From Chitinophaga sp. H8 (GTDB lineage: Bacteria > Bacteroidota > Bacteroidia > Chitinophagales > Chitinophagaceae): a stretch of 64,000 nt of DNA. Positions within the stretch are counted from its first letter, which is position 1, and every line of letters begins with the position of its first letter. The notes beneath the pieces are model-generated. The model had not been told where the DNA came from, did not search any database, and saw only the letters and a list, made by a program, of their open reading frames with translations. The position numbers and the translations under genes were made by a program. Positions 17,403-24,238 of this stretch are shown in pieces. The stretch is taken from positions 3,224,001-3,288,000 of the forward strand of contig NZ_JBEXAC010000001.1 of assembly GCF_040567655.1 (NCBI RefSeq), given 5' to 3'.

Positions 17403-17440
17403 TTAACCTTAATTAACATTAAAGCAAGGCATGTTAACCT
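17403..17440 (+). promoter_or_regulatory. 38-bp operator-like motif, copy A (GLPGLI promoter)
   Basis: TTAAC half-sites begin at offsets 1, 11 and 32, with the core TTAACATTAAAGCAAG between them. The motif agrees with copy B at 34 of 38 positions. It ends exactly 20 bp before a degenerate -7 box TAGCTTTA (17461-17468), so it occupies the place of the -33 element. It also lies just upstream of the divergent kinase promoter. Confidence 0.75.
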
Positions 17441-17460
17441 CCCTTCCGGTAATAACGGGA

Positions 17461-17468
17461 TAGCTTTA
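17461..17468 (+). promoter_or_regulatory. degenerate -7 box of the GLPGLI gene
   Basis: TAGCTTTA differs from TAnnTTTG at the last base. It lies 20 bp after motif copy A and 19 bp before the ATG. Confidence 0.45.
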
Positions 17469-17487
17469 TTCTCCTAAAACACTGCAT

Positions 17488-18288
17488 ATGAAAAGAACCG
17501 TTTTTACATTTTTCATGGAGCTGCTGTTGTTTACTGCCAATGGACAGGAAAAACAAGGTAGGGTATTATACGAGCGCACGGTACAGCTGCATATCACCAT
17601 GCAGGGAATGGCGCATGAAATGGAATCGCTCCTGCCCCACTCCCGGAAAGACAGGCTGGAGGTGTTGTTTAACAATAATCAGTCCCTCCGCAGCACTGCG
17701 GAAGAACAAATTCCGGAAGATCCGCTTGCTGATGAAAATGGCCTGCAGGTCCATTTTATGGTAGCAGGTGCCAATGATATCACCTATACCAATTTTACCA
17801 CAGGCGAGGTAATAGCACAACGCGAGCTGGGCACCAGGAATTATATCATTACCGACAGCATACAAAAACTGTCCTGGAAGCTAACCGGCGAAACCAGCAC
17901 CATCCTTAATTATCCCTGTCATAAAGCGATAGCACAGCGCATTGGTAAGCGTACGTCCACGTCCATGAACAACGGGCAGCTGGAACGCCAGGAAATAGCA
18001 GACACCGCCCGTATTACTGCCTGGTTCACACTAGCGGTGCCGGTACCTGCAGGACCGGAATACCAGGGGCAATTACCTGGCCTGATATTGCTTGTTGACA
18101 TCAACGATGGGCAAACCATTTACCAGGCGATGGAGGTAAATACCCACGCAGATGTATCTGCTGTTAAACCACCTACAAAAGGGAAAAAAATTACCGCAGC
18201 AGCCTTCGCAGCTGAACAGGATAAACTGATGAAAAACATGGGGCAACAACATATGGGCGGGGCCAGCACAATCAGTACCCACCCGTAA
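17488..18288 (+). CDS. GLPGLI-family secreted protein
   Basis: The 266-residue protein has a signal peptide (MKRTVFTFFMELLLFTANGQ). The family signature appears near residue 195 as GQLPGLILLVDINDG, after the usual YPCHKA cysteine region and ITAWFTLAVPVPAGPE. GLPGLI proteins are periplasmic or outer-membrane-associated, have no proven activity, and are nearly always encoded next to a carboxypeptidase-regulatory-like TonB receptor; here the partner receptor is convergent rather than downstream. Both genes carry the same upstream motif, so they are probably expressed together. A terminator for this gene lies inside the end of the receptor gene. Confidence 0.88.
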   Translation: MKRTVFTFFMELLLFTANGQEKQGRVLYERTVQLHITMQGMAHEMESLLPHSRKDRLEVLFNNNQSLRSTAEEQIPEDPLADENGLQVHFMVAGANDITYTNFTTGEVIAQRELGTRNYIITDSIQKLSWKLTGETSTILNYPCHKAIAQRIGKRTSTSMNNGQLERQEIADTARITAWFTLAVPVPAGPEYQGQLPGLILLVDINDGQTIYQAMEVNTHADVSAVKPPTKGKKITAAAFAAEQDKLMKNMGQQHMGGASTISTHP

Positions 18289-18297
18289 ACAGCCTGT

Positions 18298-21114
18298 TTA
18301 CTGCCTGATGATACGCATTCCACCACCCGGCCTGTCGTTCGACAGGCCATTTTTGCTCAGGCTATAAGTAAAGCTCAGCAGGAAAAACCGCTGTAGATTT
18401 TTAGTCCGGTTATCTTCAATATAGTTCTGATTGCTGGTACGGCTGATGCCCACATTTTCATTCAACAGATCATATATACTCAACTTAAGCTCTCCCCTGT
18501 TAAAACGCAGGAACTGACGGCTGAAAGCCACATTCCATAATGGTATCTGTGCATTAAAACCGGTAGCCCGCTGGTTGTTAATCGTATAGGTAAAACTGGT
18601 AGTTAAATAAAAATCCGCAGGCAACTGCCAGTTAATAATGCTTTCATATTGCTGCGAAAAATAACGTGCATTCAATGCAGGCTGCAGTGAATAGCTGGTT
18701 TTATTATAATTCAATCCTGCACTAAGTGACAGATCCAGTTTATCAGACGGCTGGATGTCAACACGCACAGCAGGCCCCAGGGTAAAGGCCCCAATAGTAT
18801 TAGGAACGGTATTGATAAACTGTTTTGTTTTACTATATCCCATATTGCTACTAAAGTTAACTGTACCTTTTACTACCTGCAACGGCAGGCCCAGGCTCAC
18901 TGTACCCGTCATATTATAAGCACCATTCACATTTACCGGCCGGGTACGTTTAATGCCAAGCGTATCCACGGTATCCTCATGCACGATTTTATGCTGTGTT
19001 TCCTGCAGGTTGAAAAATGCAAAGAGGTTCTTGTTCCGGAAAGGATTAACGGATATAAAACTTAACTGCAAGGCATGGGTAAACTCCTGTTGCAGATCCG
19101 GATTACCTTCCCGGATATTGAGCGGATCGGTAATGTCCGGCACCGGCTGTAGTTGAGATATATCAGGCGGTGTGGTAAAGGTAGCATAGTTCATACTGAG
19201 ATGACGGTAGCGGGTAAAATCATATTTAAACCGGAAAGCAGGCAACAGGTTGTAAAATGTTTTGCTGACCACAGTATCCTTAACACCTGTAATCACCGTC
19301 CCTTTCAGGGCCGCCTGCTGCCAATTGAGGCCAGTAGCTATACTGTATTTTTTCTGCTGGGTACGCAGGCGGATTCCGGCATTTGTATAGCCATAGGTAT
19401 TTTCAAAATTATTGGTCAGCGCATCATTCGGTTGATCGAAGCGGCCATTTTTGGCATTATAATCATAGGTAACCTTATCCGCTGTGCTGTGGGTGTTACT
19501 CTTACCAAGACTGAATTCCAGCAGGGAATGTTTAAACACCGGTTCGGTATATACTGCCCGTATATTATAACTATTCAGGCTACTTGAAACATGATTGGTC
19601 TGGTGAATAGTATCCTGTACCGGCCATGATGGATGGCGGTTATAAAATTGATTTACGGTAAACAGGTTGCCACTGCTGGCACTGTTGTTAACACTGGTTT
19701 GCAGGTTAAGCGAAAATGTTCTGCCTTTCAGCCGGAATCTTTTTCTGAACAGCACCTCATTACTGAAATTGGAGCCATGCCCCTGTGTCTTGCTGTTATT
19801 AAAGCCCTGGTTGGCCAGCTGCTGATCTTCCGACAAGGTTTCATAGCTGCTCTTACTGCTGCTGCGCGTTTCCTGGTAGCCCAGTGAAGGGGTTATTTTG
19901 ATGGAATGAAAAGAGTCTATCTTAATATCTGCACTCAGGTTGAGGCGGTGGCTATTATTCAGGTTATAGCTCGCAGCATCCTGATGGTAGAAATAAGAAG
20001 AATCAGGCAAAAAGTATTGCCGCTGCACCCTGCTTTCCTGATAAGGACTGTAACGGTTGTAAAAATAGCTGCTGGTGAAGTCTGTATTTTTCCCGATCCT
20101 GTTATTATAGTTGAGCCCGCCTCCCCAGATCGTTTTGACACCATCGCCGTTGTTATTTCCCATCATAGCAGCAGCAGGGCCATCCACTTTCAGGGCCAGA
20201 CTGATACCGCCCCCACCACTTTGGCGCAGGCGGTCCAGCTCTCCGGAAAAATTCATCAGGTCCATAAAGGAAAAGCCTTCTGCATTTGTATTATTCCCCA
20301 TGCCCAGTGCAGATAATTGCCGCGCACCTTTAAATGAATTGACATTAAAACGTCCTTCATACCTGCCATCAGACCCGGCCCCTGCGCTGGCCTTACCAAA
20401 CATCCCCTTCTTTTTGTCCTCCTTCAGCCGCAGGTTGATAGTCTTTTCACTGTTGCCGTCGTCAAAGCCCGTGAGTTGGGCAGCATCACTGAGGCGGTCA
20501 AATACCTGTACTTTATCTATCGCATCAGCAGGCAGGTTTTTGGTAGCCATCTTGGGATCCGTGCCAAAAAATGATTTCCCATCTACCAGTACCCGGTTTA
20601 CTTTTTGTCCCTGCGCCTTTACGGTACCATCTTTTTCGACCTGTATGCCGGGCAGCTTTTTAAGCAGCTGCTCTACACTTGCATTAGGCACTGTTTTAAA
20701 TGAGCCGGCATTATACTGAATAGTATCCCCTACCAATGTTACCGGAGGTGCTACTGCAGTAACCTCCACTTCCTGCAGTGTTCTTTTCAGATCGTGAAGT
20801 ACGATGTCTGGCAGGCGGATATGGGGAGTGGCAGTATTGATGGTAATCTGCCTGCTGGTATTATGATAGTTGACATGGGTAATGAGCAGGCGGTATTCCC
20901 CCGCAGCAATACCGGTAAGTTCAAAATTGCCTTTATTGTCCGTCATCGTAAAACTGACCAGGGAAGCATCTTTCTTCAGGAGCGTAATGGTAGCGGAAGT
21001 TATGGGGTGGCCGGCAGCGGTATCTGATACCGTGCCTTTAACAGATCCGTTTTGCTGCGCATAGGTAGTCAGCGTGCAAGAGCAGGCAATCAGCAGTAAG
21101 CAGTATTTATGCAT
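18298..21114 (-). CDS. TonB-dependent outer-membrane receptor paired with GLPGLI
   Basis: The 938-residue protein has a signal peptide (MHKYCLLLIACSCTLTTYAQQ), a carboxypeptidase-regulatory-like domain at about 25-105, a plug at about 115-240 (VEQLLKKLPGIQVEKDGTV; RVLVDGKSFFG) and a large outer-membrane barrel ending in a phenylalanine- and tyrosine-rich strand plus a short tail (RPGGGMRIIRQ). This arrangement is typical of the outer-membrane proteins that accompany GLPGLI proteins. Its stop lies 9 bp from the GLPGLI stop. Copy B of the 38-bp motif and a degenerate -7 box precede it. The ligand is unknown; a metal or a peptide are possible. Confidence 0.88.
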   Translation of the reverse strand: MHKYCLLLIACSCTLTTYAQQNGSVKGTVSDTAAGHPITSATITLLKKDASLVSFTMTDNKGNFELTGIAAGEYRLLITHVNYHNTSRQITINTATPHIRLPDIVLHDLKRTLQEVEVTAVAPPVTLVGDTIQYNAGSFKTVPNASVEQLLKKLPGIQVEKDGTVKAQGQKVNRVLVDGKSFFGTDPKMATKNLPADAIDKVQVFDRLSDAAQLTGFDDGNSEKTINLRLKEDKKKGMFGKASAGAGSDGRYEGRFNVNSFKGARQLSALGMGNNTNAEGFSFMDLMNFSGELDRLRQSGGGGISLALKVDGPAAAMMGNNNGDGVKTIWGGGLNYNNRIGKNTDFTSSYFYNRYSPYQESRVQRQYFLPDSSYFYHQDAASYNLNNSHRLNLSADIKIDSFHSIKITPSLGYQETRSSSKSSYETLSEDQQLANQGFNNSKTQGHGSNFSNEVLFRKRFRLKGRTFSLNLQTSVNNSASSGNLFTVNQFYNRHPSWPVQDTIHQTNHVSSSLNSYNIRAVYTEPVFKHSLLEFSLGKSNTHSTADKVTYDYNAKNGRFDQPNDALTNNFENTYGYTNAGIRLRTQQKKYSIATGLNWQQAALKGTVITGVKDTVVSKTFYNLLPAFRFKYDFTRYRHLSMNYATFTTPPDISQLQPVPDITDPLNIREGNPDLQQEFTHALQLSFISVNPFRNKNLFAFFNLQETQHKIVHEDTVDTLGIKRTRPVNVNGAYNMTGTVSLGLPLQVVKGTVNFSSNMGYSKTKQFINTVPNTIGAFTLGPAVRVDIQPSDKLDLSLSAGLNYNKTSYSLQPALNARYFSQQYESIINWQLPADFYLTTSFTYTINNQRATGFNAQIPLWNVAFSRQFLRFNRGELKLSIYDLLNENVGISRTSNQNYIEDNRTKNLQRFFLLSFTYSLSKNGLSNDRPGGGMRIIRQ
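18329..18355 (+). terminator. rho-independent terminator of the GLPGLI gene, inside the convergent receptor gene
   Basis: GGCCTGTC (18329-18336) pairs with GACAGGCC (18341-18348) around GTTC and is followed by ATTTTTG. It lies 40 bp after the GLPGLI stop and within the last codons of the opposite-strand receptor gene. Confidence 0.65.
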
Positions 21115-21142
21115 GGGAGGTTTATATTTCGTAAACAGGTTA

Positions 21143-21150
21143 CGAAACTA
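21143..21150 (-). promoter_or_regulatory. degenerate -7 box of the 938-residue receptor gene
   Basis: Minus-strand TAGTTTCG differs from TAnnTTTG at one base. It lies exactly 20 bp after motif copy B and 28 bp before the ATG. Confidence 0.45.
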
Positions 21151-21170
21151 CACAGGCCACCCCCAAAAGC

Positions 21171-21208
21171 AGGTTAACAAGTCTTGCTTTAATGTTAAGG
21201 AAGGTTAA
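21171..21208 (-). promoter_or_regulatory. 38-bp operator-like motif, copy B (TonB receptor promoter)
   Basis: On the minus strand, TTAAC half-sites start at offsets 1, 11 and 32, as in copy A; only offsets 9, 10, 27 and 29 differ. The motif has the same orientation and the same 20-bp distance to the -7 box relative to its gene as copy A. Confidence 0.75.
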
Positions 21209-21213
21209 TAAAT

Positions 21214-21570
21214 TCAGGTGATCCTATGCTTTTTTAAAAACTGCTGCAGTACTAGTGCATGGGTATGCTCCTCGTCTTTGGCGCCATACAGCAAAGTAAT
21301 TTTTTCCTGTTCCTTCGCGCATTTTTTCATGGCTGCTACCGCTGCTGCATTGGCATCCAGTTCTGCATCATATTTTTTACTGAATACCGCCCATTTTGCC
21401 GGATCATGGTCAAACCATTTCCTTAAGCCGGGAGAAGGAGCAATATCCTTCATCCACTCGTCAATATGCGCGGTTTCTTTTTTTACACCCCGGGGCCATA
21501 AGCGGTCTACCAGTATACGGTAACCATCATGCGGGTCGTAGGCTTCATAAATCCGTTTTATCGTTATCAT
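21214..21570 (-). CDS. DUF488 (YeaO-like) family protein
   Basis: The 118-residue protein carries the family pattern RILVDRLWPRGVKKE near the N terminus, WMKDIAPSPGLRKWFDHDPAKW in the middle and ITLLYGAKDEEHTHA toward the end. These small soluble proteins are of unknown function; they often occur beside haem or nitrosative-stress genes. It is the third gene of a minus-strand group after the Rrf2 regulator and the truncated haemoglobin, 68 bp after the latter, and so may belong to the same response. Confidence 0.85.
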   Translation of the reverse strand: MITIKRIYEAYDPHDGYRILVDRLWPRGVKKETAHIDEWMKDIAPSPGLRKWFDHDPAKWAVFSKKYDAELDANAAAVAAMKKCAKEQEKITLLYGAKDEEHTHALVLQQFLKKHRIT

Positions 21571-21638
21571 AATAACAGGGTTTGGGTGCTGTTACAATGC
21601 ATATCCGGAGCTATCCAGGCCATTGCTGCCAGAAGGAC

Positions 21639-22016
21639 TTAATTGCCCCGGATATATTCAATTTTAGATAGGAACATGAGCGCCATCTTATCACCTCTCC
21701 ACTTTGCTTCCTCCGCTTTCTCCCCTTCAAAATTAGCATCTACGGTACTTTTCCAGAGTTTCAGCCAGGTATCAAAATGCAGTTGCTCTACCGGCAGTTT
21801 GGCGTGTGGCGGAAAAGGGCTTCCGAAGTAAGTATGTTCCTGCAGCAAAACAGTTTGCCAGAACCGGTACATCTTTTCCAGGTGTTCCGGCCAGCGGTCT
21901 TTAATAATGCCGTTGAAAATGGGAGATAACAGCTCATCTTCCCGCACCTGCTGATAAAAAGTATCTACCAGCAATTTTATGTCGTCCAGCTCCGTAATAT
22001 CTTTTTTACTGTTCAT
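21639..22016 (-). CDS. group III truncated haemoglobin
   Basis: The 125-residue globin has the short two-over-two fold pattern. Its N-terminal LVDTFYQQVREDELLSPIFN corresponds to the B helix, FWQTVLL to the E region, and LPVEQLHFDTWLKLW to the F/G region with His80 as the likely haem-ligating proximal histidine; the tryptophans at 84 and 88 are usual for group III. Such globins in Bacteroidota and Campylobacter bind O2 and NO and help detoxify or sense them. It follows the Rrf2 gene by 54 bp. Confidence 0.9.
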   Translation of the reverse strand: MNSKKDITELDDIKLLVDTFYQQVREDELLSPIFNGIIKDRWPEHLEKMYRFWQTVLLQEHTYFGSPFPPHAKLPVEQLHFDTWLKLWKSTVDANFEGEKAEEAKWRGDKMALMFLSKIEYIRGN

Positions 22017-22070
22017 AAAATGACGATTGCCTCCTCTTCCTCCGGGTGTGAATACCAGGAGGGTAAAAAA

Positions 22071-22505
22071 TTATTGTTGTTTCAGAAAAGTCAGTTTTTT
22101 CTCTAATTGTTCATGGAACTCTCCCACTTTGGCTTTTTCCAGCATGTTGAGGATATCTTTCCTTACTTTCTTAAACTCATGATGAATTGGGCAGGGGTGT
22201 GTTTCAGAACATTGTTTTAACCCCAGACCACAACCGGAAAAAAGCCGGTCTCCATCCACCGCTTTTACCACATCTGCCAGTGAAAACCGGAGCGCGGCTT
22301 TGTCCAGGAAAAAGCCCCCATTGGGGCCTTTTACAGATTGAATCAGCCCTCTGCGGCTCAGATCCTGTAGTATTTTAGCAATAAAATGCTCAGGAGCGTC
22401 TGTCCCATGTGCTATTTCCTTAATGCCTACCCTGTCTCCGTCCTTCGATTTCTGCGCTATAAACAGTATGGCCCGTATGGCGTATTCACAAGTTTTTGAA
22501 AACAT
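22071..22505 (-). CDS. Rrf2-family Fe-S transcriptional regulator (NsrR/IscR-like)
   Basis: The 144-residue protein starts MFSKTCEYAIRAILFIA, the standard Rrf2 N terminus, followed by a winged helix-turn-helix (VGIKEIAHGTDAPEHFIAKI) and a wing (SVKGPNGGFFL). Three cysteines at 92, 99 and 105 match the [2Fe-2S]- or [4Fe-4S]-binding set, with spacing x6 and x5. Together with the downstream haemoglobin this favours an NO-sensing repressor of the NsrR kind over an IscR. The ATG at 22505 is chosen because the -7 box covers the longer start at 22526. Confidence 0.88.
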   Translation of the reverse strand: MFSKTCEYAIRAILFIAQKSKDGDRVGIKEIAHGTDAPEHFIAKILQDLSRRGLIQSVKGPNGGFFLDKAALRFSLADVVKAVDGDRLFSGCGLGLKQCSETHPCPIHHEFKKVRKDILNMLEKAKVGEFHEQLEKKLTFLKQQ

Positions 22506-22523
22506 TCGTTTGCCTTTATTTTC

Positions 22524-22531
22524 CAAAGGTA
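22524..22531 (-). promoter_or_regulatory. -7 promoter box of the Rrf2-haemoglobin operon
   Basis: Minus-strand TACCTTTG matches TAnnTTTG and lies 18 bp before the ATG. Upstream, a 6-bp inverted pair AAAAGA/TCTTTT (22549-22568) could be an operator, but this is weak. Confidence 0.55.
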
Positions 22532-22681
22532 GGCATTATCTGAAAAGTAAAAGAGTTTTTAATCTTTTATTATTTCGAGGGTACCCGCTTTTTGTAAACT
22601 TTTTTCAGGATTTATTAACAAAAGGTGTAAACCTATACCAGGACTAGACCAAACCCTGCTATGGATCTACGTTTGCATAGG

Positions 22682-22801
22682 GATATCCCGTAGATATCCC
22701 GTATATGTCCCGTATATATCCCGTAGATATCCCGACAATGTAACTGGTCGGAATATCTACGGGATATCTATGGTTTATGTATGGTTTATCTACGGTTTAT
22801 C
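22682..22801. repeat. two-sided array of 11-bp repeats forming a 55-bp-arm dyad
   Basis: Five direct copies of an 11-bp unit close to GATATCCCGTA start at 22682, 22693, 22704, 22715 and 22726. After a 10-base spacer, five inverted copies start at 22747, 22758, 22769, 22780 and 22791. The inner 21 bp of the arms pair at 20 positions, while outer units have drifted. The array lies in the 455-base gap between the Rrf2 operon and tRNA-Gly; nothing else there is recognisable apart from promoters. Confidence 0.85.
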
Positions 22802-22877
22802 CCTAAGCAGCTATACTGGTATGAGTCGGGATGCATAGGACATGCCTGGAGGAACCAATTATTTGTGTATAACTAAA

Positions 22878-22908
22878 TTGAAAACAAATAAATATGTTTG
22901 TATATTTG
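22878..22908 (+). promoter_or_regulatory. promoter of tRNA-Gly
   Basis: TTG (22878-22880) and TATATTTG (22901-22908) are 20 bp apart. A second overlapping match, TATGTTTG (22893-22900), precedes it. Confidence 0.6.
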
Positions 22909-22960
22909 TCTGCTGCTAAGCACCTTATGCCGGTTTACCAGGTAAAACGGCTTGACAAAT

Positions 22961-23033
22961 GCGGAAATAGCTCATCTGGTAGAGCGACAGCTTCCCAAGC
23001 TGTAGGTGGCGAGTTCGAGTCTCGTTTTCCGCT
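22961..23033 (+). tRNA. tRNA-Gly (anticodon CCC)
   Basis: The acceptor stem GCGGAAA/TTTCCGC is perfect and discriminator T73 is the usual one for glycine. The anticodon loop TTCCCAA sits on ACAGC/GCTGT, giving anticodon CCC for GGG codons. The T loop is TTCGAGT. CCA is not encoded. Confidence 0.95.
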
Positions 23034-23039
23034 CTGAAA

Positions 23040-23073
23040 ATACCCGTCCGCTGAGGGCGGGTATTAAAATTTT
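23040..23073 (+). terminator. rho-independent terminator after tRNA-Gly
   Basis: A 10-bp stem (23040-23049 with 23055-23064, one G-T pair) with loop GCTGA is followed by TAAAATTTT. Confidence 0.75.
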
Positions 23074-23121
23074 AGCACTGTTTGCAGCGCTGGGATTTTG
23101 AAGGGTTACGTTTGAGGCCAT

Positions 23122-23832
23122 TCAGGATGCACTCACATCACCATCGGTAGTTATGAGCATCAGCCCTCTGCTATGAAAAGTTTCCAGTCTTATTCCGGGG
23201 TCCAGTGAAAAATGTTTGCGTAAGCGGGTGAGATAAACATCCATACTCCGGCCTACAAAGAAATCATCATCGCCCCATACCTCATTCAGTACATATTTCT
23301 TTTCCAGCTTTTTGTTGGCATGTTCACAAAGGAACCTGAGCAAGGCTGCTTCTTTGGGAGGTAATTGAATCGTCGTATTGGAAGGCAGGTGGACAATTCT
23401 CATTTCGCTATAGTCGAAGGTGAGCGCTCCTATTTTGTACTGCAGGCGTTGATCCGATTCGGGAGTTTTACTTCTCCTGAGGAATACGCTTACCCGCTGT
23501 ATCATTTCTTCCAGGTTAAAGGGCTTTATCAGGTAATCATCTCCCCCGATCACATAGCCATGGATCCGGTCCTGTTCCAGGTAGCGTACGGAGGTAAAAA
23601 TGATGGGGATGTTGTCGTTTGTTTTCCGGATCTCTTTAGCGAGGAGAAACCCATTTTTCCCGGGCATTACAATATCGAGGATACAGGCATCAAACCGGCC
23701 GTTTTGAAATACCTCCCAGCCGGCTACACCATCCAGGCAATGTATCACTTCAAAACCGGCCCTTGTTAAATAACGGATGGTCATTCTGGCAAAAAACTCA
23801 TCGTCTTCCACATAGAGGATCACAGCTTTCAT
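23122..23832 (-). CDS. orphan OmpR/PhoB-family response regulator
   Basis: The 236-residue protein has a receiver domain with E9/D10/D11, phospho-acceptor Asp53 (CILDIVMPGKNG) and the lysine in DDYLIKPF, followed by a winged-helix domain (PPKEAALLRFLCEHA; VWGDDDFFVGRSMDVYLTRLRKH). The N-terminal layout and the EVWGDDDFF motif make it a close relative of the regulator at 15.1-15.8 kb. No kinase gene is adjacent, so it must be driven by a kinase encoded elsewhere or by cross-talk. Its presumed 5' leader contains the large palindrome at 23955-24046. Confidence 0.93.
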   Translation of the reverse strand: MKAVILYVEDDEFFARMTIRYLTRAGFEVIHCLDGVAGWEVFQNGRFDACILDIVMPGKNGFLLAKEIRKTNDNIPIIFTSVRYLEQDRIHGYVIGGDDYLIKPFNLEEMIQRVSVFLRRSKTPESDQRLQYKIGALTFDYSEMRIVHLPSNTTIQLPPKEAALLRFLCEHANKKLEKKYVLNEVWGDDDFFVGRSMDVYLTRLRKHFSLDPGIRLETFHSRGLMLITTDGDVSAS

Positions 23833-23858
23833 ATAATTTAGGGTTGGTTAGCTGGTTG

Positions 23859-23963
23859 ATGGGCTTAGATATGGCGGAAGAATTCAGCAAGCAGAGAAAC
23901 GGGCGTTCCAGGCATAAAAAGCTTAAAAGCATGAAGCTCAACTTGCAATACCTGGACCCCTAG
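23859..23963 (+). CDS. possible small basic peptide gene
   Basis: A 34-codon frame encodes a strongly basic peptide beginning MGLDMAEEFSKQRNG and containing RSRHKKLKSMK. Its last codons and TAG lie inside the left arm of the 15-bp inverted repeat. It is divergent from the response-regulator gene with 26 bp between starts. I see no good ribosome-binding site and no known family, and the region may instead be the untranslated leader of the regulator on the other strand. Treat it as a weak candidate. Confidence 0.2.
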   Translation: MGLDMAEEFSKQRNGRSRHKKLKSMKLNLQYLDP

Positions 23964-24046
23964 ACAAGGCAGGCGTAAACAAGCGAGCTCACGCTTTTAA
24001 GCATGAGCATCGCCTTCTGTTGCCGGTTCCACCTTGTCTAGGGGTC
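23955..24046. repeat. perfect 15-bp inverted repeat with nested stems, possible structured RNA or DNA site
   Basis: GACCCCTAGACAAGG (23955-23969) is exactly inverted at 24032-24046. Inside lie the stems AGGCG/CGCCT (23971-23975 with 24011-24015) and AAGCG/CGCTT (23981-23985 with 23992-23996). CCGGTT (24023-24028) could also pair with AACCGG (24050-24055) outside the outer stem, giving a pseudoknot-like option. No T-run follows, so it is not an ordinary terminator. The rest of the 23833-24238 gap is very AT-rich with no other gene. Confidence 0.6.
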
Positions 24047-24238
24047 TGAAACCGGACATTTACGATGGCAATGCAGTCATAATATTTTCTGGGACCGCAA
24101 AGCTAACAATTAATAAGTTATAGCGTTTAGGTTTAATGTCAGTTCTAAATTTAACTAAATTATTTAAAATATGAAATATTACATTTAATAAAATAAATAT
24201 TTTAATTAATATAATAACATAGTTTATACCTTGGCGCA

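Noticed and set aside
22682..22801. CRISPR-like array
   Set aside because: Units are 11 bp with no spacers, and half of them are inverted; no cas genes are present.
23763..23963. 66-residue ORF antisense to the response-regulator gene
   Set aside because: Its first half lies inside the regulator coding sequence and has no start signals; only the last 34 codons are kept as a weak candidate.
23955..24046. Rho-independent terminator or integron attC site
   Set aside because: The loop is 62 bases, no T-run follows, and the conserved attC end motif is missing.
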